DNA of 64,000 nucleotides from DASREM01 sp035652095 (GCA_035652095.1 DASREM010000055.1:62001-126000), one strand, 5' to 3'; positions 44,955-54,376 are shown, numbered from the stretch's first letter. Numbers and translations: made by a program. Notes: generated by a model from the sequence alone, not told the origin.

Positions 44955-46313
44955 TCAGTCCCCGATAGCCTCTTGCGGAAGCGGTACCAGCCCTGGCCCG
45001 GCTGATGGCCCGTGCTCGATCTCACGCGCCACAAGGAACAGAAACAGAATGCCTAGAACGGTATACATCCCCATGAAGCCAAGCAATGTGAACATGCCAT
45101 TGCCCGCCGATACCAGCTTTGAATAGCCATCGGCAGTGCGCATCAGGCCATATACAACCCACGGCTGGCGGCCGAGTTCGGCCGTCATCCATCCTGCAGT
45201 GTTTGCGATGTAAGGAAATGGCAAGCTGAGAAGCAGCACCCATTGCATGAAGCGCGAGTGGAAGAGCCTGCCGCGCCAGAGCATCAGGGCGGCGATCACG
45301 GTAATTGCGATGAAGAGCGTTCCCAGCCCGACCATGATGTGATAGCTGTAATAGAGCAGTGGGATATTATCGGGCCACTGGTCCTGGGGGAATGACCCCA
45401 AGCCCTTGACGTGCGCATTCCAGCGCCGGTAGGTAAGGAAGCTTAATGCGCCGGGAACTGTGATGGGATTGTCAATCTTCTTTTCCTCGACATTGGGCTG
45501 GCCAATGATGACCAATGGAGCTCGATCCTGATCTTCAAATAAGGCTTCCATGGCAGCCAGCGTAACCGGCTGCTTGTTAGTCACCATGCGGCCCTGGCCA
45601 TCTCCGGTGGGATAAAGCTGGAGAACACTGAAGATCAGCCCGGTGATCACCCCGACTCTCAAGAACAGCCGCCCGTGTTCTTCATGCTTGCGCCAAAGCA
45701 GGTAGAACGCGCCGATCGAAGCCACAACAAAGCAACCGGTAATCGCGGCCCCGCCCATGTTGTGCGCATATTGCCACCATGCCCACTCGTTCAACAGCAA
45801 TTGCCAGAAGCTGCTTAGTTGCACCGACCCGTCCGGCGCAGCGGTGTAGCCCACGGGATTTTGCATCCATGCGTCGGTGGCGATGATGAAATATCCGGAG
45901 AGCCAACTGCCTGCCAGGACGGCAACTGCGGACCACCAATGGGCCTTTGGGCTGAGCCGCTTTTCACCGTACAGAAACAGTCCCAGGAACGCCGACTCGA
46001 GAAAGAAGGCAAACATTCCCTCCATGGCGAGTGTCTGGCCGATTACCCCACCGGCGAAGCGCGAGAAATGCGACCAATTGGTGCCGAACTGAAATTCCAT
46101 GGGAATGCCGGTCACCACTCCAAGGACGAAATTGATGCCGAAGATGCGCGCCCAGAAACGCGCGGCCTGGTTGTAGATCTCCTGCTGGCGCCGCAACCCC
46201 AGGGTCTTGAAAATTACGATCAGGGGCGCCAGGCCCATGGTGAGTTGAGGGAAGAGATAGTGATAGGTAACGGTGAACCCGAAATGCAGGCGATGAATCA
46301 GGAGTGCGTCCAT
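44955..46313 (-). CDS. cydA: Cytochrome bd oxidase subunit I
   Basis: About 452 residues from the ATG at 46313, with AGGA upstream; an ATG at 46328 would add five residues but has no ribosome site. It oxidises quinol and reduces O2 in the inner membrane. The opening MDALLIHRLHFGFTVTYHYL contains the heme-ligand His. GRQPWVVYGLMRT near the Q-loop end is the CydA signature, and QTLAMEGMFAFFLES is also typical. The Q-loop is short, the Bacillus-like type. It gives a high-affinity oxidase for low oxygen, consistent with a soil organism. Confidence 0.95.
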   Translation of the reverse strand: MDALLIHRLHFGFTVTYHYLFPQLTMGLAPLIVIFKTLGLRRQQEIYNQAARFWARIFGINFVLGVVTGIPMEFQFGTNWSHFSRFAGGVIGQTLAMEGMFAFFLESAFLGLFLYGEKRLSPKAHWWSAVAVLAGSWLSGYFIIATDAWMQNPVGYTAAPDGSVQLSSFWQLLLNEWAWWQYAHNMGGAAITGCFVVASIGAFYLLWRKHEEHGRLFLRVGVITGLIFSVLQLYPTGDGQGRMVTNKQPVTLAAMEALFEDQDRAPLVIIGQPNVEEKKIDNPITVPGALSFLTYRRWNAHVKGLGSFPQDQWPDNIPLLYYSYHIMVGLGTLFIAITVIAALMLWRGRLFHSRFMQWVLLLSLPFPYIANTAGWMTAELGRQPWVVYGLMRTADGYSKLVSAGNGMFTLLGFMGMYTVLGILFLFLVAREIEHGPSAGPGLVPLPQEAIGD

Positions 46314-46373
46314 AGTTCCTACGATCATGCATGACGCTTCGGATGGCTAAGGTAAATTGTCCTCAGCCCATCC

Positions 46374-46880
46374 TTACAACAGCGCACTACGGCGGCGCTC
46401 CTGTTCCAGGCGGCGCGCATCGCGGCGCCTGCCGGCACCCTCGTAACGTCGGCGCTGTTCATCGCTCTCAGGAACCACAGCTGGAACGGTAAGCCGCTTT
46501 CCCGCGCCATCGACCGCGACGAAGGTCAGGTACGCCGAGCCCACATGCTGGCAGGTGTCCTGGATGTAGTTTTCGACGAAAACCTTCACTCCGACCTCCA
46601 TCGAGGTACGGAAGACCCGATTCACGGAAGAGCGGAGAATGACCAGGTCTCCCACGTGCACGGGAACCAGAAAGTCGATGTGATCCACCGAAGCGGTCAC
46701 CACGTAGTTGCGGGAGTGCCGATGCGCCGCCATGGCCCCGGCCAGATCAATCCAGTGCATGAGGCGTCCGCCGAGCAGGGCGCCAAGCGGGTTCGCGTCA
46801 TTGGGAAGTACAATCTCGGCCATCTCAGACTGGGAATCGCGCACCGGGCGCGGCATCATCAACTCGTCTTGATCAGTCAT
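46374..46880 (-). CDS. Acyl-CoA thioesterase (hotdog fold, YciA-like)
   Basis: 168 residues from the ATG at 46880. It has the hotdog signature LPNDANPLGALLGGRLMHWI, with Asn and Asp near the conserved acidic position, and YVVTASVDHIDFLVPVHVGD. It hydrolyses acyl-CoA to free acid and CoA in the cytosol. The last ~30 residues are strongly Arg-rich (RRRYEGAGRRRDARRLEQER), not usual for the family. The start overlaps the stop of the Cys-rich gene by eight bases. Confidence 0.9.
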   Translation of the reverse strand: MTDQDELMMPRPVRDSQSEMAEIVLPNDANPLGALLGGRLMHWIDLAGAMAAHRHSRNYVVTASVDHIDFLVPVHVGDLVILRSSVNRVFRTSMEVGVKVFVENYIQDTCQHVGSAYLTFVAVDGAGKRLTVPAVVPESDEQRRRYEGAGRRRDARRLEQERRRSALL

Positions 46881-47304
46881 TGGCTTGTGCTCGGGTTGAG
46901 GTGACTTCAATCCTGCCACGCCGGAGTAAGTAACTTTCCAGGTAGCATCCCGCCATTTTCTGGATGCGCTCGTCGGGATGAATGCAGGTCCAACGCTGGG
47001 AACCCACATCGTAAGTGAGCACCCCGTGCGCCACCGGTAAATGCGCATGCTCAGTCACAAAGCAGAAGGAGATCTCAGAACCGAGATCGCGGGTCACGGA
47101 AAATCGCACCGCATCGCAGGAACGCTGCTCCGGCATTCGTGAACAGGAAACGGCGTAACCGAGATTGCAACCGTCGGTGAGTTCCGCCGCGCTTGGCTCC
47201 TCGCCCTCGTGACCGGGAGCACAGCACCGGCCACGCCAGCCTGCGCCGAGTGGCAGGCGCGAAGGATGCAACCATGCACCCCCTTCAAATTTCTGCGTCG
47301 GCAT
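46873..47304 (-). CDS. Cys-rich conserved protein of unknown function
   Basis: 143 residues from the ATG at 47304. The opening PTQKFEGGAWLHPSRLPLGA is followed by RCCAPGH, CNLGYAVSCSRMPEQRSCDA and CYLESYLLRRGRIE, so at least six Cys and several His. A zinc or Fe-S cluster, or disulfides, is possible; no signal peptide is seen. I recall similar proteins in acidobacteria but no function. The start of the gene on the opposite strand overlaps its 5' end, and it overlaps the thioesterase gene downstream. Confidence 0.65.
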   Translation of the reverse strand: MPTQKFEGGAWLHPSRLPLGAGWRGRCCAPGHEGEEPSAAELTDGCNLGYAVSCSRMPEQRSCDAVRFSVTRDLGSEISFCFVTEHAHLPVAHGVLTYDVGSQRWTCIHPDERIQKMAGCYLESYLLRRGRIEVTSTRAQAND

Positions 47305-47425
47305 GAAGAAAGGACAGGCCAATGAGCTTCCGATCAATTTTCCGGATGCAGGCATTGTACTCATCCGGCAAAACGCTGCCAACTGTTCGCGTGTTTATAC
47401 TGGGTTGGGAGTCGGAGAGACGACA

Positions 47426-47731
47426 ATGGACCGAATCGCGATGCTAAGTGAAATCCTGGCTGAGAACCCCGACGATGCTTTCGCCCGCTATGGCCTGGCA
47501 ATGGAATACGCGAAAAGCGATGTGGATCGCGCCATGCAGGAGTTCCAGGCACTGCTGGCAAAACATCCGGACTACACCGCGGGCTATTTCATGGCGGCTC
47601 AGACGCTGGCGGCAGCGGGCCGGGTGGACGAAGCCAAAGCCATGTTGAACCAGGGGATTGAAACCGCGAAGCGTTCCGGAAATAGCCATGCCGAATCCGA
47701 GATGGGGGCAATGTTAGCTGAATTAGGCTGA
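47426..47731 (+). CDS. Small TPR-repeat protein
   Basis: 101 residues from an ATG at 47426 with GGAGAGA upstream; the longer frame from 47303 has no homology. DRIAMLSEILAENPDDAFAR, YGLAMEYAKSDVDRAMQEFQ and AGYFMAAQTLAAAGRVDEAK fit about two and a half tetratricopeptide repeats. Such proteins bind partner proteins; none can be named. It converges with an SDR gene. Confidence 0.75.
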   Translation: MDRIAMLSEILAENPDDAFARYGLAMEYAKSDVDRAMQEFQALLAKHPDYTAGYFMAAQTLAAAGRVDEAKAMLNQGIETAKRSGNSHAESEMGAMLAELG

Positions 47732-47733
47732 GC

Positions 47734-48525
47734 TTATTTTCTTCGGCTCGCCATCCTGGCCATGCCAAATTCCACTAACCCGGGCAGGATTTGATAGAGC
47801 TTGACGACCGGGTGCATAGTCCATGGGACTACCACTTCCCGCTTGCGCTTGAGATACCCCTGGAAAGTCGCCCGCGCCACTCGTTCCGCGCTGATGCCTC
47901 GCACCGAACTCGGCCGAAGCACCTTCACTTCCTTTCCCCGCAGCGCGTTTTCCCCAAAGGCCGTGCGTACGTAACCGGGGCAGACGGTCATGACGTGGAT
48001 GTGGGAATCCAGCAGTTCGAGCCGGGCGGCCTTTCCGAAGGCATTCATGGCAAATTTGGTGGCGCTATAAATCGCATGAAAGGGCAGGGGCAGATGTCCG
48101 GCGACGCTGGAAATATTGATGATGGCCCCGGAATCCTGCTGTCTCATGATGGGGATAACCGCCTGCATGGCGTCGACGGTCCCAAAGAAGTTGGTGTCGA
48201 AGGTCTCGCGCGCCGCAGCGCGATCGAGTTCTGAAACCGAATCCAGTAAACCATGTCCCGCGTTGTTCACCCAGACGTCAATCCGGTCAAAATGATGAAG
48301 AGTGAGGCTCAGCACTCGGTCGATTTCTTCGCGATGGCGCACATCGCAAGCCAGAGCGAGCGTTCGCTGTGTATGTCCGATTCTGCCGCGCGCGGCTTCG
48401 GCGCGTCCCGCATCTCGCGAGAGCACAACCATGTTTGCCCCATGATCGCCAAAGATTTTTGCGATCGCCTCGCCAATGCCCATGGAGGCGCCGGTCACCA
48501 CTACAACCTTTCCCGAAAGATCCAT
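47734..48525 (-). CDS. Short-chain dehydrogenase/reductase
   Basis: 263 residues. VVVTGASMGIGEAIAKIFGD is the nucleotide-binding motif, WVNNAGHGLLDSVSELDRAA is the structural motif, and HAIYSATKFAMNAFGKA is the catalytic Tyr-x3-Lys. The C-terminus (FQGYLKRKREVVVPWTMHP) is longer than in the minimal type. It is probably NAD(P)H-linked. It differs clearly from the SDR at 43133, so not a duplicate. Confidence 0.88.
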   Translation of the reverse strand: MDLSGKVVVVTGASMGIGEAIAKIFGDHGANMVVLSRDAGRAEAARGRIGHTQRTLALACDVRHREEIDRVLSLTLHHFDRIDVWVNNAGHGLLDSVSELDRAAARETFDTNFFGTVDAMQAVIPIMRQQDSGAIINISSVAGHLPLPFHAIYSATKFAMNAFGKAARLELLDSHIHVMTVCPGYVRTAFGENALRGKEVKVLRPSSVRGISAERVARATFQGYLKRKREVVVPWTMHPVVKLYQILPGLVEFGMARMASRRK

Positions 48526-48603
48526 GTCGAGCTTTTATGCCGCTCATCAAAGCAAGTCAAGGACAGGCGTACAATCTGCCATAGTCGTAGGCTTGGAGGC
48601 CTT

Positions 48604-49221
48604 TTGGAAAGCAAGCTGCTGCCCTTGTTTCCCCTCGATCTGGTGCTGCTGCCCGGAATTCCCCTGCCCTTGCACGTTTTTGAACCTCGCTACAAAGAAA
48701 TGATCGGAGAATGTCTCTCCAATAAGGCCCCGTTCGGGGTAGTGAGAGCGAAGGAGGCAGAAGGCATCGCCGAAGTTGGTTGTACGGCGGAGATCATCAC
48801 GGTCACGAAGGAGTACGAGGATGGGCGCATGGACATCGTCACACAGGGGCGCGAGCGTTTCGAAATCGTCGCCGTGAACCGGGAACGCGAGTTCCTGCAG
48901 GCCGAGGTGCTCTATCTGATGGACGATCCGGAGCCTGCGACTCGCGAAGAGGCGGCTGAAGCGCTGAAGCTCCACAACGAGGTTTTAAGCCTGGCGGGCG
49001 CGGCGCTGGAGAAGGTGGCTCCAGACGAAGACCCGCAACTCTCGTTTCGCCTTGCCGGAACCCTACCCCTGGATCTCGATTTCAAACAGACGCTGCTGGA
49101 AATGAAATCCGAAGCTGAGCGTATCCGCGCAATGGTGTCATACCTCCAAGCGCTTCTGCCGGACCTGCGTCGCACCGTGCACATCCGGCAAAAGGCCGGC
49201 GGCAACGGCCACGCGCATTAA
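48604..49221 (+). CDS. Lon-type substrate-binding domain protein
   Basis: 205 residues from a TTG at 48604 placed four bases after GGAGG. The open frame goes back to 48253 but those residues have no homology. The sequence ESKLLPLFPLDLVLLPGIPL and PLHVFEPRYKEMIGECLSNK is the N-terminal substrate-binding domain of Lon (LonB2/ASCH-like PUA fold). The whole protein is this domain plus a helical tail; the ATPase and protease are absent. Stand-alone forms exist in many bacteria, with unknown function. Confidence 0.88.
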   Translation: MESKLLPLFPLDLVLLPGIPLPLHVFEPRYKEMIGECLSNKAPFGVVRAKEAEGIAEVGCTAEIITVTKEYEDGRMDIVTQGRERFEIVAVNREREFLQAEVLYLMDDPEPATREEAAEALKLHNEVLSLAGAALEKVAPDEDPQLSFRLAGTLPLDLDFKQTLLEMKSEAERIRAMVSYLQALLPDLRRTVHIRQKAGGNGHAH

Positions 49222-49326
49222 ACGCCGCCCCCATCAACGGATTTCCCGTCGATCCCTATCCCAGGGAGTTGTGAGTAGTCGGCGTATAATCGGGAGCAGA
49301 AGCAGTTTTTTGGGGGTTCTTCCATC

Positions 49327-50814
49327 ATGAGTTTCCCGCGGACGCTTGGCGAACTGCGTCAAAGTCCTTTCTCGGAACAGCGTTTGCAGGGTCGTCGCGT
49401 AAAGGATGAGATGCGCGACAACTTGCTGGCCAAGCTTCGCGCAGGGGGACCGATCTTTCCCGGAATCGTGGGCTACGAGGACACGGTCATCCCGCAAATA
49501 GTGAACGCGGTGTTGTCCCGCCACAATTTCATTCTCCTCGGTCTGCGGGGCCAGGCCAAGAGTCGCATGCTGCGGGCACTCACGACGTTGCTCGATCCCG
49601 AGGCTCCTTACATCGCAGGTTGCGAGATCCACGACAATCCTTACGCTCCGATCTGCAAAGCCTGCCGCGACCTGATCGCCGAGCGCGGCGACGACGTGGA
49701 GATCGCCTATTTCACTCCGGAGGAGCGCTATGTCGAGAAACTGGCGACTCCGGACGTGACCATTGCGGATTTGATCGGCGACATAGATCCCATCAAAGCT
49801 GCCCGTGGCGGTCATCAACTAAGCAGCGAAATGACGGTTCATTATGGGCTCTTGCCGCGCGCTAACCGCAGCATTTTCGCCATGAATGAACTTCCCGACC
49901 TGGCCGGAAAAATACAAGTGGGACTGTTCAACATCATGCAGGAAGGCGACGTGCAAATTAAGGGGTATCCCATTCGCATGCCGCTCGACGTAGCCATGGT
50001 GTTCAGCGCGAATCCGGAGGACTACACCGCGCGTGGGAAGATCATCACGCCCCTGAAAGACCGTATCGGATCGGAAATCCGAACTCACTATCCGACAACG
50101 GTGGAGGAAGGCATTGCCATTACCGCGCAAGAGGCCTGGACCCGGAGGAATGGTCAGAAGCTGCATGTTCCAAAATACATTCAGGAAGTGATTGAAGGAA
50201 TTGCGTTCGCGGCGCGCGAAGACAAGAAAATTGACAAGCGCTCAGGGGTAAGCCAGCGGCTGCCAATTTCTTGCACCGAGAACGTGATTTCCAACGCGGA
50301 ACGGCGCGCTGTGAGAAGCAACGAGCAGATGGTGGTACCAAGGATCAGCGACATTTATGCCGCGTTGCCGGCCATCACCGGCAAACTGGAACTGGAGTAC
50401 GAAGGTGAGATGAAAGGCGCAGACCATGTAGGCCGCGAACTCATCCGCACCGCCATCGCCCGTGCTTATGATGAGTACTTCAGCGGCGTAAACATGCAGC
50501 AAGTCGTGCAATGGTTCGACCTGGGAGGAGAAATCCAGGTCACCGACTCCGCCGCAGCCGCTGAAGTCTTGAAAGCGTTGTATCCAATTCAAGGCTTGCT
50601 GGAGAAGTTGGTGAAAGTCGGCGTGGGTCCTAAGGACACTCCGGAGGTGCAGGTTTCGGCTGCCGAATTCGTTCTCGAGGGCTTGCATGCCCACAAGCGG
50701 ATTGGGCGCAACGAGGAGCGTGTGTTCCGCGCGGGAGAGAAACCTCCTAAGCATTCCGATAAACCTTTTGAGCGGGAAGACACGCCGTTCCGAGGACGCC
50801 GTCCCTACAATTAG
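49327..50814 (+). CDS. ChlI/MoxR-like AAA+ ATPase
   Basis: 495 residues. The nucleotide loop is ILLGLRGQAKSRMLRALTTL. The Walker B-like strand reads SIFAMNELPDLAGKIQVGLF, with Asn where most AAA+ proteins have Asp. The sensor region DVAMVFSANPEDYTARGKII and DRIGSEIRTHYP fits Mg-chelatase subunit I. No chlorophyll or cobalamin genes are here, so it is more likely a MoxR-type chaperone acting with the VWA protein starting six bases after its stop. Confidence 0.85.
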   Translation: MSFPRTLGELRQSPFSEQRLQGRRVKDEMRDNLLAKLRAGGPIFPGIVGYEDTVIPQIVNAVLSRHNFILLGLRGQAKSRMLRALTTLLDPEAPYIAGCEIHDNPYAPICKACRDLIAERGDDVEIAYFTPEERYVEKLATPDVTIADLIGDIDPIKAARGGHQLSSEMTVHYGLLPRANRSIFAMNELPDLAGKIQVGLFNIMQEGDVQIKGYPIRMPLDVAMVFSANPEDYTARGKIITPLKDRIGSEIRTHYPTTVEEGIAITAQEAWTRRNGQKLHVPKYIQEVIEGIAFAAREDKKIDKRSGVSQRLPISCTENVISNAERRAVRSNEQMVVPRISDIYAALPAITGKLELEYEGEMKGADHVGRELIRTAIARAYDEYFSGVNMQQVVQWFDLGGEIQVTDSAAAAEVLKALYPIQGLLEKLVKVGVGPKDTPEVQVSAAEFVLEGLHAHKRIGRNEERVFRAGEKPPKHSDKPFEREDTPFRGRRPYN

Positions 50815-50820
50815 CCGCAG

Positions 50821-52059
50821 ATGAAACGCATTCGTTACAGCAAATACGTTCCCGACCCGGCCGGTGAGATGAGCATGGAGGACCTGCTCAGCGCGCTCTC
50901 GGATTACCTGCTCCAGAGCGGTTTCCAGAACATGTATTACTACGGGGAACCGGATGGCGAGCAGACGCTCGACGATCTGCGCCGGGCCATCGAGCAGGCC
51001 CTGATGGAAGACAATCTGCTCGACGAAAATCTACGCCAGCAACTTCAACAGATGCAGGCGGACGGCAACCTGGATGAGCTTATCGAACAACTGATCGACC
51101 GCATGGAACAGGAAGATTACATCAGCATTTCAGACCCACGCGATCCAGCCCGGCAATCGAGCGTAGGCGGCCAGGTCGGGGAATCTCAGAATCAAGCCAA
51201 GTTTGAAATCACCGACAAGAGCCTGGATTTCCTTGGCTTCAAGACCCTGCGCGATCTGCTGGGCTCGTTAGGCAAGTCGAGTTTCGGCAGGCATGATACC
51301 CGGGACATGGCGACCGGCATCGAGAGCAGCGGCGCCTCCCGTGCCTACGAATTCGGCGACACCCTGAACCTGGACATCACGGCGACGCTTTCCAACGCAA
51401 TCCAGCGCGAAGGGCTGAATCTCCCCTTGAGCATTGAGTACTCGGACCTGCGCGTCCATCAATGCGAGTACCAGTCGTCCTGCGCAACGGTGCTGATGCT
51501 GGATTGCTCGCACTCCATGATCCTGTACGGAGAAGACCGGTTTACGCCGGCCAAGAAAGTGGCGATGGCTTTGTCCCATCTGATCCGGACGCAGTATCCG
51601 GGCGATTCGTTGTCTCTGATCTTGTTTCATGATTCCGCCGAGGAAGTTCCCCTGTCGCAGCTCGCCCGAGTCAAGGTCGGTCCCTACTACACGAACACGC
51701 GGGAAGGATTGCGTCTGGCGCAACGCATTCTTCAACGCCAGCGTAAAGACATGAAGCAGATTGTGATGATCACCGATGGCAAGCCGTCCGCGCTCACTCT
51801 CGACGACGGGCGCATTTACAAGAACGCCTTCGGGCTCGACCCCCTCGTGGTAAGCCAGACTTTGGAAGAAGTTTCAAAATGTAAGCGGGCCGGCGTGCTG
51901 ATCAATACCTTCATGCTGGCTTCGGATTATGGCCTGGTCCAGTTCGTTCAGAAAGTCACCGAGATGTGCCGCGGAAAGGCGTACTTCACCACTCCTTACA
52001 CGCTGGGCCAGTACCTTCTGATGGATTACATGTCCCGGAAGACCAAGACCATCCACTAA
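50821..52059 (+). CDS. VWA-domain protein, partner of the AAA+ ATPase
   Basis: 412 residues. The N-terminal half is charged and helical (DEQTLDDLRR-like repeats of Asp/Glu/Gln). The C-terminal ~190 residues form a von Willebrand A domain with the MIDAS start MLDCSHSMILYG (D-x-S-x-S) and Thr/Asp residues in KQIVMITDGKPS. MoxR-VWA pairs often load metal or assemble partner enzymes, but here the client is unknown. It lies close behind the ATPase gene and is cotranscribed. Confidence 0.87.
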   Translation: MKRIRYSKYVPDPAGEMSMEDLLSALSDYLLQSGFQNMYYYGEPDGEQTLDDLRRAIEQALMEDNLLDENLRQQLQQMQADGNLDELIEQLIDRMEQEDYISISDPRDPARQSSVGGQVGESQNQAKFEITDKSLDFLGFKTLRDLLGSLGKSSFGRHDTRDMATGIESSGASRAYEFGDTLNLDITATLSNAIQREGLNLPLSIEYSDLRVHQCEYQSSCATVLMLDCSHSMILYGEDRFTPAKKVAMALSHLIRTQYPGDSLSLILFHDSAEEVPLSQLARVKVGPYYTNTREGLRLAQRILQRQRKDMKQIVMITDGKPSALTLDDGRIYKNAFGLDPLVVSQTLEEVSKCKRAGVLINTFMLASDYGLVQFVQKVTEMCRGKAYFTTPYTLGQYLLMDYMSRKTKTIH

Positions 52060-52092
52060 TCCACTTGAGCGCTGCGGCGTCCGACTGGATGC

Positions 52093-54039
52093 TTAGCTTC
52101 TGGTGATCTCCTGCACCGCCCGGTACGCGTGATCAATCGCTGAATCGGTGTAGGCGTAGGCGCCAGCATCGGAATTGGCAATCGCCAGCCGTCCAAAGGG
52201 CTTGCGCGCAACTTCGCACGGAGTTTCACCGCCCTCGAGCCAGAATTTGTCCCAGAGCGAGTTGTATTCGTAAGCATAGCCATGAGGCCACCGATTCACG
52301 GTGATGGCCTCAATTTCACGTGCAGGATCAAAACCACCCGGGCCAAGGGTGCGACCAAGCTGCTCGCGAATGTTCCGCTCTAAGGTCTCGAATTTTGTGC
52401 TGAACAGTTCCATGCGGCCGATGCGATGCTGGTCCCGCGCGGGCCGGCCCGGCTTGCACGGCGTTTTCACCATATGAATCACGATCGGCTCTTCCGGCTT
52501 CCGCGAGCACTCGTATCCGCCAATGCTGACTGGAAGATCCAGGTTCAAGTGCGTGTGGTAGGAGGCGGGGGCGTAGATCGAGTTGGTGCCAAGTTTCTGG
52601 AACGACGTCCAATTGCGAACGGCGACGTTCGTGTAAAGCAGCGGGACCTTGGCGGCTTCCCCCAACGCCTCTTTCTGCTTATCCGGAAGTTCCTCGGCAA
52701 TATAAGGGATGACTACGTGCCAACACGCCAGCACACAATGGGCCGCTTTTGCCGAATAGGCCTTGCCGTCCCGCGCGTAGACGACTTCCACTTCCTTCGC
52801 GGTTGAAGGATCTCCATTGTGCTTCACCCGGACCGCCGTGCTGTTCAGGCGAATCCGAGTCGCGGACGCAGGCTGGTCCAACCGGGAATAGTCCGCTTTC
52901 GCCATAACCACGTCTGCGGCCGAGTTCCCGGGAATGGCTTCCGGAATCAGTTTGCGAACCATCAATCTGGCGATCGAAGCATTGCCGTCGGGAAAGTGGA
53001 AGAAATATTTCTCCGCCTCTTCGTTGAAGATTGCGTCGCGATTCATGCCCCGCCCCGGCCCCGGGTCAAGTTTCATCCCGGTAAAGCCGGGAAGTCCCAA
53101 GCCCCACGCATCCTGCGCCGCGATGGCATCAATGCCTACTCCGAACAGTGGATGCGGCGCGCTCTGCAGCAACCGAACCACATCCCGATCCACCTGCACT
53201 ACATCAGCCAGGAATTTCGCATAACTCATTCGAGCCAGGCGCTCTTTCTTCTGATCGGAACTTGCCCCGGGCAGGTAGTCCTTGGTTTCGGTACAGAGCC
53301 GTTGAAAGTCCTGTTTTGCCTTGTCCGAGAGCGGGGCCTCCGCCATGAACTTCTTCCACGCCGTGCCATCGCCGCCTGAGTTGTAGCCGTCCTCTCCGCC
53401 GCCGAGAGGAAGCGGATTCACAACCAGCTTGTCGGCGCCGAAGCTCTCTTTGTCGAAGAAGATGCTGGATCGCAGGCCCAAAGACCTGTACAGGTCTTTA
53501 GAGACGTACTTGGGATAGGAGGCTACGTCAATTCCCAGCTCTTCCACCAGCGATTTCGAGACTGCGCTGTAGGGCGCGGGGCTCTCAATGGAGTAAGTGC
53601 CGCCAAATCCGAGCAGCGTGCGATTGCCGGTGCGGAATTCATTGCGCTTGGCATGTCCGCCGAAGTCATCATGGTTATCGAGCACGAGCACCCGTGCCTT
53701 GGGCCCGGCGATTTTGCGGAAGTAGTACGCAGCGGCCAGGCCGCTGATGCCGCCTCCGACCACAATCAGATCGTAACTTTCCCCGGTGTCGTCGATCTTG
53801 CCGGAGTCCTGCCAGAACGTGCCGTCACGAACCGTATGCGCAACCTCGAACGAGCCGGGATGGCTGCCACGCAAGCCGGTCAGAGCCGGCGGATAGTAGT
53901 CCCCGCCAGAGTTCTCAAACGCAGCCAGCATGTGCGGAGGAATCAGGGCCGCCCCCACGGTGACGGCGACTCCGTTGAGAAAATCCCGGCGAGTGATGTA
54001 GTTGCCGAGTCCCAAGTCCTTGTCTCGCGATGTGGGCAT
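52093..54039 (-). CDS. Exported FAD-dependent oxidoreductase, spermidine-dehydrogenase-like
   Basis: 648 residues from the ATG at 54039, with GGGGGGA upstream. The signal NYITRRDFLNGVAVTVGAAL is of the Tat type, so it is folded with cofactor and exported. FAD binding is DLIVVGGGISGLAAAYYFRK near 88-107. The rest (DNHDDFGGHAKRNEF, ITVNRWPHGYAYEYNSLWDK) matches the NAD(P)-binding/spermidine dehydrogenase-like family. Substrate unproven. Its C-terminus ends FGRLAIANSDAGAYAYTDSA with a FAD contact. A CDGSH protein is encoded just upstream on the same strand, possibly as electron partner. Confidence 0.85.
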   Translation of the reverse strand: MPTSRDKDLGLGNYITRRDFLNGVAVTVGAALIPPHMLAAFENSGGDYYPPALTGLRGSHPGSFEVAHTVRDGTFWQDSGKIDDTGESYDLIVVGGGISGLAAAYYFRKIAGPKARVLVLDNHDDFGGHAKRNEFRTGNRTLLGFGGTYSIESPAPYSAVSKSLVEELGIDVASYPKYVSKDLYRSLGLRSSIFFDKESFGADKLVVNPLPLGGGEDGYNSGGDGTAWKKFMAEAPLSDKAKQDFQRLCTETKDYLPGASSDQKKERLARMSYAKFLADVVQVDRDVVRLLQSAPHPLFGVGIDAIAAQDAWGLGLPGFTGMKLDPGPGRGMNRDAIFNEEAEKYFFHFPDGNASIARLMVRKLIPEAIPGNSAADVVMAKADYSRLDQPASATRIRLNSTAVRVKHNGDPSTAKEVEVVYARDGKAYSAKAAHCVLACWHVVIPYIAEELPDKQKEALGEAAKVPLLYTNVAVRNWTSFQKLGTNSIYAPASYHTHLNLDLPVSIGGYECSRKPEEPIVIHMVKTPCKPGRPARDQHRIGRMELFSTKFETLERNIREQLGRTLGPGGFDPAREIEAITVNRWPHGYAYEYNSLWDKFWLEGGETPCEVARKPFGRLAIANSDAGAYAYTDSAIDHAYRAVQEITRS

Positions 54040-54097
54040 AAGAATCCCCCCAGCCAATCAGAATCACTGGCACACCCGACAGCACTGCGAATGCGAT

Positions 54098-54376
54098 CTA
54101 AACCTTGAGCCGCGAAAGGTCTGCTTCTGGCGGCAGGTTTGGAGTGCCGCTCTCGGCCTTTTTCACTGCCAATTCTGCAGCCTGGAACCCTAACTTGCTA
54201 TGCGTTCCGTCACAGAACGGCTTATTGACCGATGCTCCGCAACGGCACAGTGAGAACGCCGTCTTCCCGGTAAGGTCGTAAGCATTGCCGTCGGCATCGA
54301 GCAACTCGATGGCTCCTTCGGGAGCTTCGACGCGATATGGGCCATTCTTCTTGATCGTGATTTTCACTGCAGCCAT
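54098..54376 (-). CDS. CDGSH iron-sulfur domain protein
   Basis: 92 residues. CRCGASVNKPFCDGTH contains the three Cys and one His that hold a 2Fe-2S cluster in the CDGSH (mitoNEET) family. The N-terminal strand part (VKITIKKNGPYRVEAPEGAI) is typical of short bacterial versions. Function is redox or cluster transfer; the partner is not known. The oxidoreductase gene begins 58 bp downstream on the same strand. Confidence 0.93.
   Translation of the reverse strand: MAAVKITIKKNGPYRVEAPEGAIELLDADGNAYDLTGKTAFSLCRCGASVNKPFCDGTHSKLGFQAAELAVKKAESGTPNLPPEADLSRLKV

Noticed and set aside
44248..45126. 292-residue plus-strand frame
   Set aside because: It is antisense to cydB and cydA, which have clear oxidase signatures.
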